A stretch of DNA of 50,138 bases from CAVQBP01 sp964448105 (lineage in GTDB: Bacteria; Bacteroidota; Ignavibacteria; Ignavibacteriales; Ignavibacteriaceae): positions 1-50,138 of the forward strand of contig CAYUVK010000027.1 of the NCBI GenBank assembly GCA_964448105.1, given 5' to 3'. Below the pieces are notes generated by a model. It was not told where the DNA came from and did no database searches. It saw nothing but the letters and a program-made list of their open reading frames with translations. Numbering within the stretch: the stretch's first letter is position 1; each line of letters opens with the position of its first letter. Position numbers and translations under genes: made by a program. Below, in pieces: positions 34,449 to 43,933 of the stretch.

Positions 34449-35922
34449 ACATTTCTTTCTTATAGGAAGAATCTACAAGAGTTGGATAGTTACCGGAAAA
34501 ACAAGCAGTGCAGAAATTTTCCGGACCTGCTTCCGAAACTGCTTCGAGCATTTCATCAATAGTTAAATATTCAAGACTGTCAACACAAAGCCGTTTCTCT
34601 ATTTCTTTTACATCACCATTACACTGATTTGCAATTAACTCTTCCTTGCTAGGAAAATCCATTCCGTAATAACAAGGGAATTGAATTGGGGAAGATGAAA
34701 TTCTTAAATGAATTTCTTTAGGCTTAGCTTCCCTTATTAAATTAATTAATTGTCTTGACGTCGTTCCCCTGACAATAGAATCATCAACAACTACAACTGT
34801 TTTCCCTTCCAAAACACCCTTAACAACATTAAATTTAATTCTTACACCAATTTCTCTTTTTTGCTGCCCCGGCTGAATAAATGTTCTTCCGATGTAATGG
34901 CTCCGGATCAGTCCTATTTCCAATTTAGAATCTATCCCCAGTTTTTCAAGTTCTGTCTGGTAACCCAATGCAGAGGTATTTGAACTATCAGGTACACTTA
35001 TTACAATTACTCTTTCACCATCTTTATCAACCACGGGATGTTTTTTAGCCAATACTTTACCAAGACGCCTTCTCATTTTATCAACATTATGTCCAAATAT
35101 AAAGCTATCCGGGCGGGAAAAGTAAATGTATTCGAATATACAATGTTTTTTACTTACATTATTAAAGGGCAAATGTTTAATTGATTTTACTTCATTTTTT
35201 TCTAAAGCTTCATCATCAATAATAATCATTTCCCCTGGTTCTACTTCTCTAATAAATTTTGCACTTAGTATATCAAAAGCACAGGTCTCAGATGCAACTA
35301 AAAAAGCTCCGTTTAATTTTCCAAGTGCTAAAGGGCGAAATCCGTAAGAATCACGCGCAGCAATTAGTTTATCATCAGTCAGAATGATTAAACAATAAGC
35401 TCCTTCAATTTTTGAGATTGCCTCCTTTATTTGTTCAATCTGGTCATTTAATTTACTTCGTGCGATTAGGTGAAGAATTACTTCCGTATCGCTGGTAGTT
35501 TGAAAGATAGCTCCTTCATTTACTAATTCTTCACGTAATTCTTTTGCATTAGTTAAATTACCATTGTGTGAAACTGATAGATTCCCCATTCTATACTGAA
35601 CTACAAAGGGTTGAATATTTTTTTTAGATTGTGAAGAGCCTGTTGTTGAATACCTGTTATGTCCAATTGCCGAATTTCCTACTAAAACATCCTTAAATAT
35701 CTTAGGATCGGCAAATACTTCCGATACCAAACCTTCATCTTTATAAATGTTAAAAACAGAATGTCCTTTCTCATTAATGCTTTTTGTAACAATTCCCGAG
35801 GCTTCCTGTCCTCTATGCTGTAAAGCATGTAATCCATAATAAGATTGCAGAGCAGCTTCCGGTGTACCGAATACTCCAAATATTCCACAAAAACTTTTAG
35901 GTTTATCGTTTCTTGTATTCAT
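34438..35922 (-). CDS. purF: Amidophosphoribosyltransferase
   Basis: First committed enzyme of purine synthesis: makes phosphoribosylamine from PRPP and glutamine. The start at 35922 gives an 11-residue propeptide before the catalytic Cys in SFCGIFGVFGTPEAA. An in-frame start 17 codons upstream is less likely because it adds a hydrophobic stretch unlike the family. The glutaminase domain has HNRYSTTGSSQSKKNIQPF and SHNGNLTNAKELR; the PRPP loop is VVVVDDSIVRGTTSRQLI (about 353-370). Cys residues in KHCIFEYIYF, PCYYGMDFPS, RLCVDSLEYL and NFCTACFSGNYP fit the [4Fe-4S]-carrying Bacillus-type enzyme. It is the first gene of the leftward operon. Confidence 0.96.
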   Translation of the reverse strand: MNTRNDKPKSFCGIFGVFGTPEAALQSYYGLHALQHRGQEASGIVTKSINEKGHSVFNIYKDEGLVSEVFADPKIFKDVLVGNSAIGHNRYSTTGSSQSKKNIQPFVVQYRMGNLSVSHNGNLTNAKELREELVNEGAIFQTTSDTEVILHLIARSKLNDQIEQIKEAISKIEGAYCLIILTDDKLIAARDSYGFRPLALGKLNGAFLVASETCAFDILSAKFIREVEPGEMIIIDDEALEKNEVKSIKHLPFNNVSKKHCIFEYIYFSRPDSFIFGHNVDKMRRRLGKVLAKKHPVVDKDGERVIVISVPDSSNTSALGYQTELEKLGIDSKLEIGLIRSHYIGRTFIQPGQQKREIGVRIKFNVVKGVLEGKTVVVVDDSIVRGTTSRQLINLIREAKPKEIHLRISSSPIQFPCYYGMDFPSKEELIANQCNGDVKEIEKRLCVDSLEYLTIDEMLEAVSEAGPENFCTACFSGNYPTLVDSSYKKEMYEV

Positions 35923-36024
35923 TGATATATATAATCTAAACAAAATTAAAAAATTACTAATTAATTTAAACAATTAAAATATAACCGGGAGGTGAAAAAT
36001 AAAAGGTAGTTAATTTGTTTTATC

Positions 36025-36050
36025 CTAAAAAAGACTTATTTAAAATAGTC
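36025..36050 (-). terminator. Possible minus-strand terminator (or purF promoter part)
   Basis: Reading leftward, GACTATTTTAAATAAGTC can fold with one bulge and is followed by six T (36030-36025). It lies about 120 nt after the stop of the gene at 36169. The same DNA contains TTGACT, which could be a -35 box for purF, so the assignment is uncertain. Confidence 0.35.
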
Positions 36051-36168
36051 AATTCTATTTTTCAATCATAGACTTAATATCAATATTAAAAACCAATAAT
36101 AATTGCTTGGTTAAAAATACAATAACGAAATATAATGTTATTTTCTTTCTTCAATAAATAATTAAACT

Positions 36169-36837
36169 TTATAATTTCTTAATAGTGAAATTACTTGCTT
36201 TAACATCAAGATTATGATTTATCCTTAAACCAACAATTCCATTTGTAATTCCCAGATTAGATTTGTCGAGCGTTTTTACTTTTTCTCCATTTGCACTAAA
36301 TGTGATATCATTTTTATCGATTGTAATTGCTAATTTATTGATTGTTTGACCATTTTTATTCTGCGGATTAACATTTTTATCTGCAGTCCATTTAACAATT
36401 TCTTTTGTATCATTTCCATTGCGTTCCTTGATAAGATATTTCCCATCCTGTCTGACAAGAAAATATAAATAATGCTGATTTTCTTTTTGCAAATCGGAAC
36501 CGGCGAAGAAAATGCCAAAAGCTTCAGGGTGTTTGGAAGGTTTTGTTTGAATAAAGCTGGCTTCAATTTTATATTCTCCGGATTCTTTGTCTTTTGGATT
36601 ATAATAAATTGCAGCTGGTCCAGTGGTAAAATGATAATAATCACTATCTTTAACAAGCTTCATATCATTTTTACTTGCATTTGCTTTATCAAAACGCACT
36701 TCCCAATCTATCGGTAACTGTACATTACCTTTTATCTTCATATCCATGTCATTATCATGCGATTTGCTTTTATCAGTTTGTGGATATAAAAAAGTAACTA
36801 AGCCGGTTAGAAAAATAAACAAGAATATTTTTTTCAT
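36169..36837 (-). CDS. Secreted beta-sandwich (LamG/DUF1080-like) protein
   Basis: 222-aa exported protein. A signal peptide (about residues 1-20, ending LYPQ) is followed by a single beta-rich domain resembling concanavalin-like or DUF1080-type folds: PIDWEVRFDKANAS, YYHFTTGPAAIYYNPKDKES, SGEYKIEASFIQTKPSKHPE, EAFGIFFAGSDL, and a final GIVGLRINHNLDVKASNFTI. It may bind glycans or be an enzyme relative; no catalytic residues can be assigned. Ribosome binding site AGAAGG lies seven bases before the ATG. It stands alone, with a 411-bp gap upstream. Confidence 0.7.
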   Translation of the reverse strand: MKKIFLFIFLTGLVTFLYPQTDKSKSHDNDMDMKIKGNVQLPIDWEVRFDKANASKNDMKLVKDSDYYHFTTGPAAIYYNPKDKESGEYKIEASFIQTKPSKHPEAFGIFFAGSDLQKENQHYLYFLVRQDGKYLIKERNGNDTKEIVKWTADKNVNPQNKNGQTINKLAITIDKNDITFSANGEKVKTLDKSNLGITNGIVGLRINHNLDVKASNFTIKKL

Positions 36838-37039
36838 AGTATTACCTTCTTTTTGTCATCACCTAAATAAATAAAAACTTAATCATACCTCGTGAGATTG
36901 CGCATACATATCTACTCTTTAGTTAATTAATAATCAAAATCAAATATGATTAACGAATTCCCGTTTAATTTAAAGCATCTTACGTTTTTGATGAAACTTC
37001 CGGCAGTAATTTATAGAAGTATTAATCAGAATTTTATTA

Positions 37040-37095
37040 ATTTATGCAATGAATCATAGCAACAGAGAAGTACTTTGAACAACTCTTGCATAAAT
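37040..37095. repeat. 10-bp perfect inverted repeat
   Basis: ATTTATGCAA (37040-37049) and TTGCATAAAT (37086-37095) are exact reverse complements separated by 36 bp. No T-run follows, so terminator function is unlikely. Confidence 0.4.
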
Positions 37096-37155
37096 AATGT
37101 TTAGCCATTCAGGAAGGTTTTGCTAGAATTAAAAGAAGTTCAATTATTAAATACA

Positions 37156-37225
37156 ATTACCTGTAAGAAGAAGAATGAAATAATGTATATTCAATTATTT
37201 ATTTAAGAAACTTCTTGCAGGTAAT
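37156..37225 (+). repeat. 15-bp inverted repeat with one mismatch
   Basis: ATTACCTGTAAGAAG (37156-37170) and CTTCTTGCAGGTAAT (37211-37225) pair over 15 bp with one T-G pair in a rightward transcript (an A-C mismatch in a leftward one). The loop is 40 bp. The wobble suggests that, if RNA matters, it is read rightward, against both neighbouring genes. Confidence 0.45.
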
Positions 37226-37248
37226 CTGTTGTTGAGCAGTAGAAATAT

Positions 37249-37677
37249 TTAACTATTAAGAAGAAAAAGTCTTTCCATACCGATTCTTTTCCTGGAATCT
37301 TGTTTTATGAGTTGATGACTATTTATTATCTCTTTTGAACCGTAACTTTGCACGGCAGCTTCAATTGTATTAAAGATGCTAAAGAATCTATTAGTTCCAA
37401 CTTTTTCCATAATAGTTCTAACATTGGAATAGGATTTTACTATTTTTACATCGCCGCCCAATTCATTGATGTTTTTCTTTATAAAAACAAGTACACCAAG
37501 AAATGTTGAATCAATAAATTCGCATTGCCTAATATCAATGACAATCTTTTTGTAATTTCTTGCTAAATCAACATTCAATATTTCTTTGAATATGAGAGCT
37601 TCTTTATATGTTGCCCGAGTCAGGTTTACAATTTCAATTACCACGTCTTTGATAATTATTCTGTCGAAGTCTTCCAT
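37249..37677 (-). CDS. STAS-domain protein (anti-sigma factor antagonist type)
   Basis: 142-aa protein with a STAS fold (about residues 8-112) like SpoIIAA/RsbV, which in partner-switching systems binds an anti-sigma kinase when dephosphorylated. The expected phosphorylation motif is CEFIDSTFLGVLVFIKK, with the Ser/Thr in DST (about 57-58). The extra C-terminal tail (about 113-142) is unusual and basic. No anti-sigma kinase or PP2C phosphatase gene is adjacent, so its partners must be elsewhere. The ribosome binding site AAGGTG supports the start. Two palindromes lie 80-120 bp upstream. Confidence 0.85.
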   Translation of the reverse strand: MEDFDRIIIKDVVIEIVNLTRATYKEALIFKEILNVDLARNYKKIVIDIRQCEFIDSTFLGVLVFIKKNINELGGDVKIVKSYSNVRTIMEKVGTNRFFSIFNTIEAAVQSYGSKEIINSHQLIKQDSRKRIGMERLFLLNS

Positions 37678-37756
37678 TTTGCACCTTAAAGGAAGTTAAA
37701 AAATAGTTAACAGCTATAGCAAAAAGTTTAAGTTTATTTTCTTTATTCAACTATCA

Positions 37757-37798
37757 TTCCGAATTCGGAAACAATATTTTTCAATTAATATTGAAAAA
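37757..37798. repeat. Two palindromes upstream of the STAS gene
   Basis: TTCCGAATTCGGAA (37757-37770) is a perfect 14-bp palindrome. Next to it, TTTTTCAAT/ATTGAAAAA (37777-37785, 37790-37798) forms a perfect 9-bp stem with a 4-base loop. They lie 80-121 bp upstream of the STAS start and could be operator sites; no T-run makes either a leftward terminator. Confidence 0.5.
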
Positions 37799-37870
37799 AA
37801 TCATTATAGATATGTATCAATTCGATATGGTGTTGGCGGTGTGTATTAAAATGGAATTCTTTAAAGAATA

Positions 37871-37897
37871 AAAAAATCCTCCCGTAAAGAGAGGATT
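37871..37897 (-). terminator. Intrinsic terminator of the tricorn-like protease gene
   Basis: Reading leftward: AATCCTC (37897-37891), a 9-base loop, GAGGATT (37881-37875), then six T (37876-37871). The perfect 7-bp GC-containing stem plus U-run sits 38 bp after the stop of the gene ending at 37936. Confidence 0.85.
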
Positions 37898-37935
37898 ATT
37901 TTATAAATTATTCTTTATAATACAGATAGAATTCT

Positions 37936-40900
37936 TTATTCTCCATTATTGGGCGGAAAAGCAGGCAGTAATGGAGGACGTTTAGGAATCTCCATCGGAT
38001 GTACTTTAATTTTTTCCATAATATAATTTATCCCTTTCTCCAATTGTGCATCTTTACCTGATATTTCATCACCCGGGAGATTATCTACCTCAAAATCGGG
38101 TGCCACACCATGGTTCTCAATTACCCATTCTGAATTTAATCCATATATGGTGAACTCAGGTACAGTAATAAAACCGCCATCCAATAAATTCCAGTATCCC
38201 CGGATCCCTCTTACACCGCCCCATGTTCTTGTTCCAATAAGCGGACCTAAATTATATTTTTTAAAGTAATATGGAAAAATATCCCCATCTGACGCTGAAT
38301 AATGATTTATTAATGCAACCTTGTATCCATTGAGGACTTCTCCCGGAATTGTTCCGGTCTCACCCTGCCGGTTTGTTTCCATTCCAATTAAAATCCTTCT
38401 TAATCGTTCTAGTAAAATTTGATCGATATTTCCGCCGCCATTATATCTAACATCAACTATTAAACCCTCTTTACGTATTTGCGGATAGAACTGGCGGACA
38501 AATTGATTCATACCTACATCATCCATATCGGACAAATATATATAACCTATCCTGCCATCAGATTCATTATTTACTATTTCCCTGTTATGATCAATCCAAT
38601 CCTTTAATCTTAAATTTAATTCATTTGTTATAGGCTTAACAACTTCATCATGCTTCTTTGAACCTTGTGCATCATCTGATAAAGTTAGTGTTACGGTTTT
38701 ACCCGGACTGTTCACAAAAAGACTATAAGGATTTTGAGGCGCTTTAAGCTCATGACCATCTACTGCCAAGAGGAAATCACCTTCTTTTGCATTTACTCCG
38801 GGCTCTGTTAAAGGAGAACGGAATTCATCTCTTGTATTATCACCGTTATAGATTTTTTTGAAATAGTATCTGCCGGAAGACTTATCAAGTGCAAAATCGA
38901 CACCTAATAATCCTGTAGGATTATAATCATTTTTAGGTTCGTCTCCCCCGCCTACATAAGTATGAGAATTTTGAAGTTCACCAATCATCTCCCCTATTAA
39001 ATAATTTAAATCTGCCCTGCAGGTTAATTCAGGAAGGATCCTTTCATATTTTGCTTTAATTTCTTCCCAGTTCTTGCCATTCATTTCCGTATTATAAAAG
39101 AAATCGCGTTCCAATCTCCATGCCTGGTAAAACATCTCATTCCATTCAGCTAACGGGCTGATCTCGGTTTTCATATCCGATAAATTTAATGTCTTTTCAT
39201 TTTTCTTTTTGTCAGTTCCAGGCTGGGAATCGGAAATAATATATTTATCTTTTTGCTGATAAATAATTTTGCTCCCGTCAGCACTAAGTTCATAACCTTC
39301 AAGCAAAGAAACAAGACTTGATGCTTCCCTCTTCTCCATATCAAACACATGAAGTGTATCTTTTTCACCAACCAATTTGGGACCATCAACTGTACCAGCC
39401 GGAGATGTCATATAATAAACCATCTCACCTGAAGTTGATAAATGATTAATATTTCCGGCAGGTATTGGCAGAGGGATCGCCCTGGACATTAAACCGTTGA
39501 TGTCAATATGAACCGGATTAATTGCTCCCGGTTTCCATGGCGATTTTTTTGATGTATCATTTTTAGTTTCGATTGTTCCTTCATCCGAACGCGGAGCAAA
39601 AGGAGACGGTTCAGCTTTTTGAAGAGTTGCAACATAAATTCCACCCATCTTCTGGGTTGCCATATTAAATTCTACCTGGCTTGATACAGGATTTTCATGT
39701 CTGGATGAAATAAAGAAAAGGTATTTTCCGTCATGGCTAAAAACCGGTTCAAAATCATCATTCATTACAGAACTAACATTTACTGCTTTGTTATCGTTTA
39801 GATTGTATAAATAAATATTATTATAATTGTTATTGGCAGTCTTGCTGTAAGCAATCCATAAACCATCGGGCGACCAGCTATAATCGTGAATCTCATTCCT
39901 TGTTGATTGATCTATTTTAATTAATCTCTTCTCTTTAATATTTATATACCAAAGAGTTTTTTCATTATCAGAGAATGTAAGCATATCGCTTCCCGGCGAC
40001 CAAACCGGACCATAAAAATATCCTTTCTTTCGACCGGTTAAAACTTGTTCTTCACCGGATCCATTCGATGATTTAACGGCTATTTCACTTTCACCCGTAA
40101 TGTCCGTAACATATGCAACCCTTTTACCGTCCGGCGACCATGACGGGTTCTCTTCACGGGCATTGGATGTTTGTGTTAAGTTCCTGATATTGCCGTGTTC
40201 CTCCGGAACAGTATATACATCTCCTCTTGCTCCGAACAAAGCCCGTTTACCATTAGGAGCAATTTCATAAGTAACTATCTCTTTATTAACATTTACCCAG
40301 CGTGGACGGGAGTGCTTACCATCATCCGGAACATTGACTTTTATTTCATGTAATTTTTCTTCCGGCAAATCTATGACATATAATGAACCTCCATTCTGGA
40401 ATACAATTCCATTATTACCTAAACTTGGCCAATCAACATCATAATCTTTGAAGTTAGTTATTTGTCTGAAATTTTTCGTTTGAATATCATACGCCCAGAT
40501 GTTCATCCTGTTTTCAGGTCCTCTATCGGAAGCAAAATAAATTGTATTCTTATACCACATCGGATAAGAATCTGTACCTTTCCAATCAGTGATCCGATCA
40601 ATCTTTTTTGAATTAAAATCATATATCCAGATATCCTGGGCTAATCCGCCATAATATTTTTTCCAAGTCCTGAAGTTTCTAAAAATCCTGTTGTACGCAA
40701 TCTTACCACCATCAGAATTATATGATAACAAGCCTCCCTTTGGTAATGGAATCTGTTCCGGTAGTCCTCCTTCAACGGGAACTGAGAATAATCTTCCAAA
40801 CCAGGAATTAAATGTATTTCGCCTTGAAAGAAAAATGATATTCTTAGAGTCAGGTGTCCATGATACCACCATATTATCCTGTCCCCATCTGAGAGTTGCT

Positions 40901-41265
40901 TCTTTAACTACATCGGAATGGAAAGTAAGTCTTTTAACAACACCGCCATCAGCCGGAATTGTATAAACATCCACATTACCGTCATAATCCCCTGTAAAAG
41001 CAATTGTTTTACCATCGGGAGAAAAACGTGGCATAATGTCAAAACCCTTATCAGTAGTAAGCCTGCTTGCAGTTCCACCATTGCGGTTTACTCTCCATAA
41101 ATTTCCATATGATTCAAAAACAATAGTATTATCATAAAGAGTAGGATATCTGCACAGAACTTTTGCTGAATTATCTTGTGCAAATAATGGTTCTGATATT
41201 CCTGTAAAACTTCCCCAAATAAAAAATAATAATAGTAAAATATTTATTGTTATGATTTGTTTCAT
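37936..41265 (-). CDS. Tricorn-like S41 protease
   Basis: 1109-aa exported tricorn-type protease homologue that probably degrades peptides in the periplasm. A signal peptide (about residues 1-30, ending PLFAQ) is followed by two propeller regions of WD40-like PD40 repeats (about 35-330 and 335-690; for example FSPDGKTIAFTGDYDGNVDVY, PSWSPDGKRVAYVTD). Then come the tricorn C1 helical part (QAWRLERDFFYNTEMNG), a PDZ domain (about 785-870), and the S41 core with LIVDVRYNGGGNIDQILLER and the Ser region NHYSASDGDIFPYYFKKY. The gene is monocistronic: AAGGAG before the ATG and a clear terminator at 37871-37897. Confidence 0.92.
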   Translation of the reverse strand: MKQIITINILLLLFFIWGSFTGISEPLFAQDNSAKVLCRYPTLYDNTIVFESYGNLWRVNRNGGTASRLTTDKGFDIMPRFSPDGKTIAFTGDYDGNVDVYTIPADGGVVKRLTFHSDVVKEATLRWGQDNMVVSWTPDSKNIIFLSRRNTFNSWFGRLFSVPVEGGLPEQIPLPKGGLLSYNSDGGKIAYNRIFRNFRTWKKYYGGLAQDIWIYDFNSKKIDRITDWKGTDSYPMWYKNTIYFASDRGPENRMNIWAYDIQTKNFRQITNFKDYDVDWPSLGNNGIVFQNGGSLYVIDLPEEKLHEIKVNVPDDGKHSRPRWVNVNKEIVTYEIAPNGKRALFGARGDVYTVPEEHGNIRNLTQTSNAREENPSWSPDGKRVAYVTDITGESEIAVKSSNGSGEEQVLTGRKKGYFYGPVWSPGSDMLTFSDNEKTLWYINIKEKRLIKIDQSTRNEIHDYSWSPDGLWIAYSKTANNNYNNIYLYNLNDNKAVNVSSVMNDDFEPVFSHDGKYLFFISSRHENPVSSQVEFNMATQKMGGIYVATLQKAEPSPFAPRSDEGTIETKNDTSKKSPWKPGAINPVHIDINGLMSRAIPLPIPAGNINHLSTSGEMVYYMTSPAGTVDGPKLVGEKDTLHVFDMEKREASSLVSLLEGYELSADGSKIIYQQKDKYIISDSQPGTDKKKNEKTLNLSDMKTEISPLAEWNEMFYQAWRLERDFFYNTEMNGKNWEEIKAKYERILPELTCRADLNYLIGEMIGELQNSHTYVGGGDEPKNDYNPTGLLGVDFALDKSSGRYYFKKIYNGDNTRDEFRSPLTEPGVNAKEGDFLLAVDGHELKAPQNPYSLFVNSPGKTVTLTLSDDAQGSKKHDEVVKPITNELNLRLKDWIDHNREIVNNESDGRIGYIYLSDMDDVGMNQFVRQFYPQIRKEGLIVDVRYNGGGNIDQILLERLRRILIGMETNRQGETGTIPGEVLNGYKVALINHYSASDGDIFPYYFKKYNLGPLIGTRTWGGVRGIRGYWNLLDGGFITVPEFTIYGLNSEWVIENHGVAPDFEVDNLPGDEISGKDAQLEKGINYIMEKIKVHPMEIPKRPPLLPAFPPNNGE

Positions 41266-41716
41266 TTTCTCCTTAAAAAATAAATTTTTAGTAATATTTA
41301 ATTAAAATGGTCTTAGATCCCTGAAAGAGCTGAAAGCTATTACGAGCATATCGGGAAATCCTTCTTAAGTAATAAGCGGATTTTGATTGTTAAATTTTAA
41401 CTTAAATTGAAAAAATAGTTTTATTTAATATTTAATATTAGCTACATATTGATATTTTCTATTTATCATTTATCACAACATCACCTTTAAAAATAAATAT
41501 TGCTTTAATTTTTTTAATTCGATTACTTTAATAATCTATTTGAAAATCCTTTCAAAATTGAATATAGCCGAATATCATAAAAGTGTAATATTTTAATAGC
41601 TCTTGTTATAGAATTAGATTAAAAATAATTCCATGGTATTTAACAACCTTTTTTTAACAATTAAGTCTAAATATAAAAAAGTTATTCAGATAAGTAGACT
41701 ATAAGCTCAAGAAAGT
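41266..41716. other. Divergent intergenic region, nothing recognised
   Basis: 451 bp between the tricorn-like gene (leftward) and the DUF5916 gene (rightward). It is very AT-rich and must hold both promoters, but no convincing -35/-10 pair, repeat, RNA or gene remnant was seen. Confidence 0.6.
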
Positions 41717-43897
41717 ATGATAAAATTTCTCTTTTCCCTTTTATTAATTCTCACAATTTCATTAATAACTTTCTCTCAAACAAAAAAAATTATTCTAGAA
41801 AAAACAAGTGCTGATATAAAAATTGACGGCGAAATCGACCCGGTATGGAGCACAGCTGATTCTGTTTCGGATTTCTTCCAGCTATCACCTTATTATAATC
41901 AACCGCCAACTGTTAGAACTGTAGCAAAAGTTTTAACAACTGATTATGATTTATATGCACTGATGATTTGTTATGATAATAAAAAAGATATTACTGCATT
42001 TACCGGGATGCAGGATGATTTCGCAGGTGATATAGTCTCAATAATACTGGATTCTTTTGAAGATAATAAAACTGCGTATAAATTTGCTGTAAATGCCTCG
42101 GGAGTTAAAGCTGACTCAAGATTACTGGATGATGCAAGAAACAGGGATTACAGCTGGGATGGGATCTGGTTTTCCGCTTCCAAAATTTATTCATGGGGAT
42201 ATGTTATTGAATGGAAAATTCCTTATAAATCAATCCAGTATGATGATAAATTAAGTGAATGGGGTTTGGACTTCGATCGGTGGAGAGCAATTAATTCTGA
42301 GGACATTTACTGGAATAAATATAACCAAAATGAAGGGCAGCGAGTTTCAAAATTCGGTAAATTGATATTTAAAGATTTCCATCCGACAGTTCACGGGTTA
42401 AACCTGGAGATTTATCCTGTCGGCTTTTCTAAAGCATCATATATAAAAGACGGGAAATATAAAGTAGATCCTGAAGCAGGTTTAGATATTCTTTATAATC
42501 CTTCTCCAAAAATAAAATTTCAATTAACTGCAAACCCGGACTTTGCTCAAATTGAAGCCGATCCATACAATTTTAATATATCAAGATATGAAACATTTTT
42601 TGACGAAAGACGCCCTTTCTTTACCGAAGGAAGTGAAATATTTACAGCTTCCGGGAAAGAACAAAATACAGGGTTTTATCAACCATTAAATATTTTTTAT
42701 TCCCGCAGAATAGGCAAAGTACTGCCGGATGGTTCTACAGTTCCACTTATTGTGGGAGCTAAAGCTTTTGGACGCTTGAATGACTGGGAATATGGAGGAT
42801 TTGCTGCAATAACCGGTGAGAAAGATTATATAGACGAGGATAGCACACACCAAACCGAACAAAGAGCCTACTTCGCTTCAGGCCGTATCAAAAAAAATAT
42901 TTTTAAAAATTCTTCCGTTGGATTATTATACGTCGGTAAACAAACAAGAACAAATACTTATGGTGTCATTGATGTGGACGGCGCGTTTCGTACGTCTGAA
43001 TGGCAGTTATCATACCAGCTTGCAAGATCTATAAAAAATTCAAGCGGTGATTATGCTGCATCTGCAGGCTTTATCCAATTCGGAGATAAATTTGCAAATT
43101 TTGCAAGGTTCCGTTTCGTAGGAGACAATTTTGATATTAGCCAGGTTGGTTATGTACCCTGGACCGGCACTACACAAATAACAACGCTACATGGACCTTT
43201 ATTCAAACCTGATAAAGGTGCAGTCAGGCAAGTCTTTCCATATGGTGGTTTGTATCTATATCGCAAGAATTATGAAAATTATACTGATCATGGTTTTTTG
43301 CTTGGATACAATATGAATTTTAGAAGCAATTGGGGATTTGAACTAGATTTTTTATATGCAAAGACTAAAGATGAAGGAATTGTTTATAATAGTTATGAAC
43401 TTGATTTTAGTTCATGGTTTAATGTAGATCCCAACTGGAATGCAAATATTTACGGCGGGAATACCAAATCATATAATTTTTCTCGTGATTATATTGGACA
43501 TTATACATGGGTTGGTGCATCGGTAGACTGGAAAATTTTAAATAGTCTCTCTTTAGGAACTTCAGGAAGTGTTAATATTGAAAAAAAACCGGACGGCAGT
43601 TTACAGGATATCACTTATAATGCCCGTCCATACTTTTCATTTACACCAATAAACAATATGAACTTAAGAGTTTATATTGATAATTTATATGAAACAGAAA
43701 CTGATCATCTTGAGAGAATTATATTAGGAGTATTATACTCTTATAATTTTTCTCCCAAAAGCTGGATATATTTTGCAATTAATCAATTGAATGACAGGAG
43801 CCCTCAATATGATTTAAATGGAAATCAATTGCCCGAAAGAATGCATCTAGCAAGCCTGGCAGCGGTACTCAAGATTAAGTATTTGTATTATTTTTGA
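41717..43897 (+). CDS. DUF5916 outer-membrane protein with CBM9-like domain
   Basis: 726-aa exported protein. A signal peptide (about 1-20, ending TFSQ) is followed by a family 9 carbohydrate-binding-like domain (about 25-185, ADIKIDGEIDPVWSTADSV, with DDFAGDIVSIILDSFEDNKTA split at residue 91). Then comes the DUF5916 region, including LDILYNPSPKIKFQLTANPD and ERRPFFTEGSEIFTASG, and a long beta-barrel-like C terminus. Such proteins are common in Bacteroidota and marine relatives; their role is unproven. It is one of only three rightward genes to the right of dif. Confidence 0.85.
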   Translation: MIKFLFSLLLILTISLITFSQTKKIILEKTSADIKIDGEIDPVWSTADSVSDFFQLSPYYNQPPTVRTVAKVLTTDYDLYALMICYDNKKDITAFTGMQDDFAGDIVSIILDSFEDNKTAYKFAVNASGVKADSRLLDDARNRDYSWDGIWFSASKIYSWGYVIEWKIPYKSIQYDDKLSEWGLDFDRWRAINSEDIYWNKYNQNEGQRVSKFGKLIFKDFHPTVHGLNLEIYPVGFSKASYIKDGKYKVDPEAGLDILYNPSPKIKFQLTANPDFAQIEADPYNFNISRYETFFDERRPFFTEGSEIFTASGKEQNTGFYQPLNIFYSRRIGKVLPDGSTVPLIVGAKAFGRLNDWEYGGFAAITGEKDYIDEDSTHQTEQRAYFASGRIKKNIFKNSSVGLLYVGKQTRTNTYGVIDVDGAFRTSEWQLSYQLARSIKNSSGDYAASAGFIQFGDKFANFARFRFVGDNFDISQVGYVPWTGTTQITTLHGPLFKPDKGAVRQVFPYGGLYLYRKNYENYTDHGFLLGYNMNFRSNWGFELDFLYAKTKDEGIVYNSYELDFSSWFNVDPNWNANIYGGNTKSYNFSRDYIGHYTWVGASVDWKILNSLSLGTSGSVNIEKKPDGSLQDITYNARPYFSFTPINNMNLRVYIDNLYETETDHLERIILGVLYSYNFSPKSWIYFAINQLNDRSPQYDLNGNQLPERMHLASLAAVLKIKYLYYF

Positions 43898-43933
43898 TGC
43901 GATTCTTTATTCAAATTCAATCTGTAATATTAT

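Larger units (their letters stand above)
36838..37248. other. Gene-free stretch with two stem-forming repeats
   Basis: 411 bp between the STAS gene end and the secreted protein start, both on the minus strand. No convincing reading frame was found. It contains two inverted repeats, ATTTATGCAA/TTGCATAAAT (37040-37049, 37086-37095) and ATTACCTGTAAGAAG/CTTCTTGCAGGTAAT (37156-37170, 37211-37225). Otherwise nothing is recognised; it presumably holds the promoter of the secreted protein gene. Confidence 0.6.
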
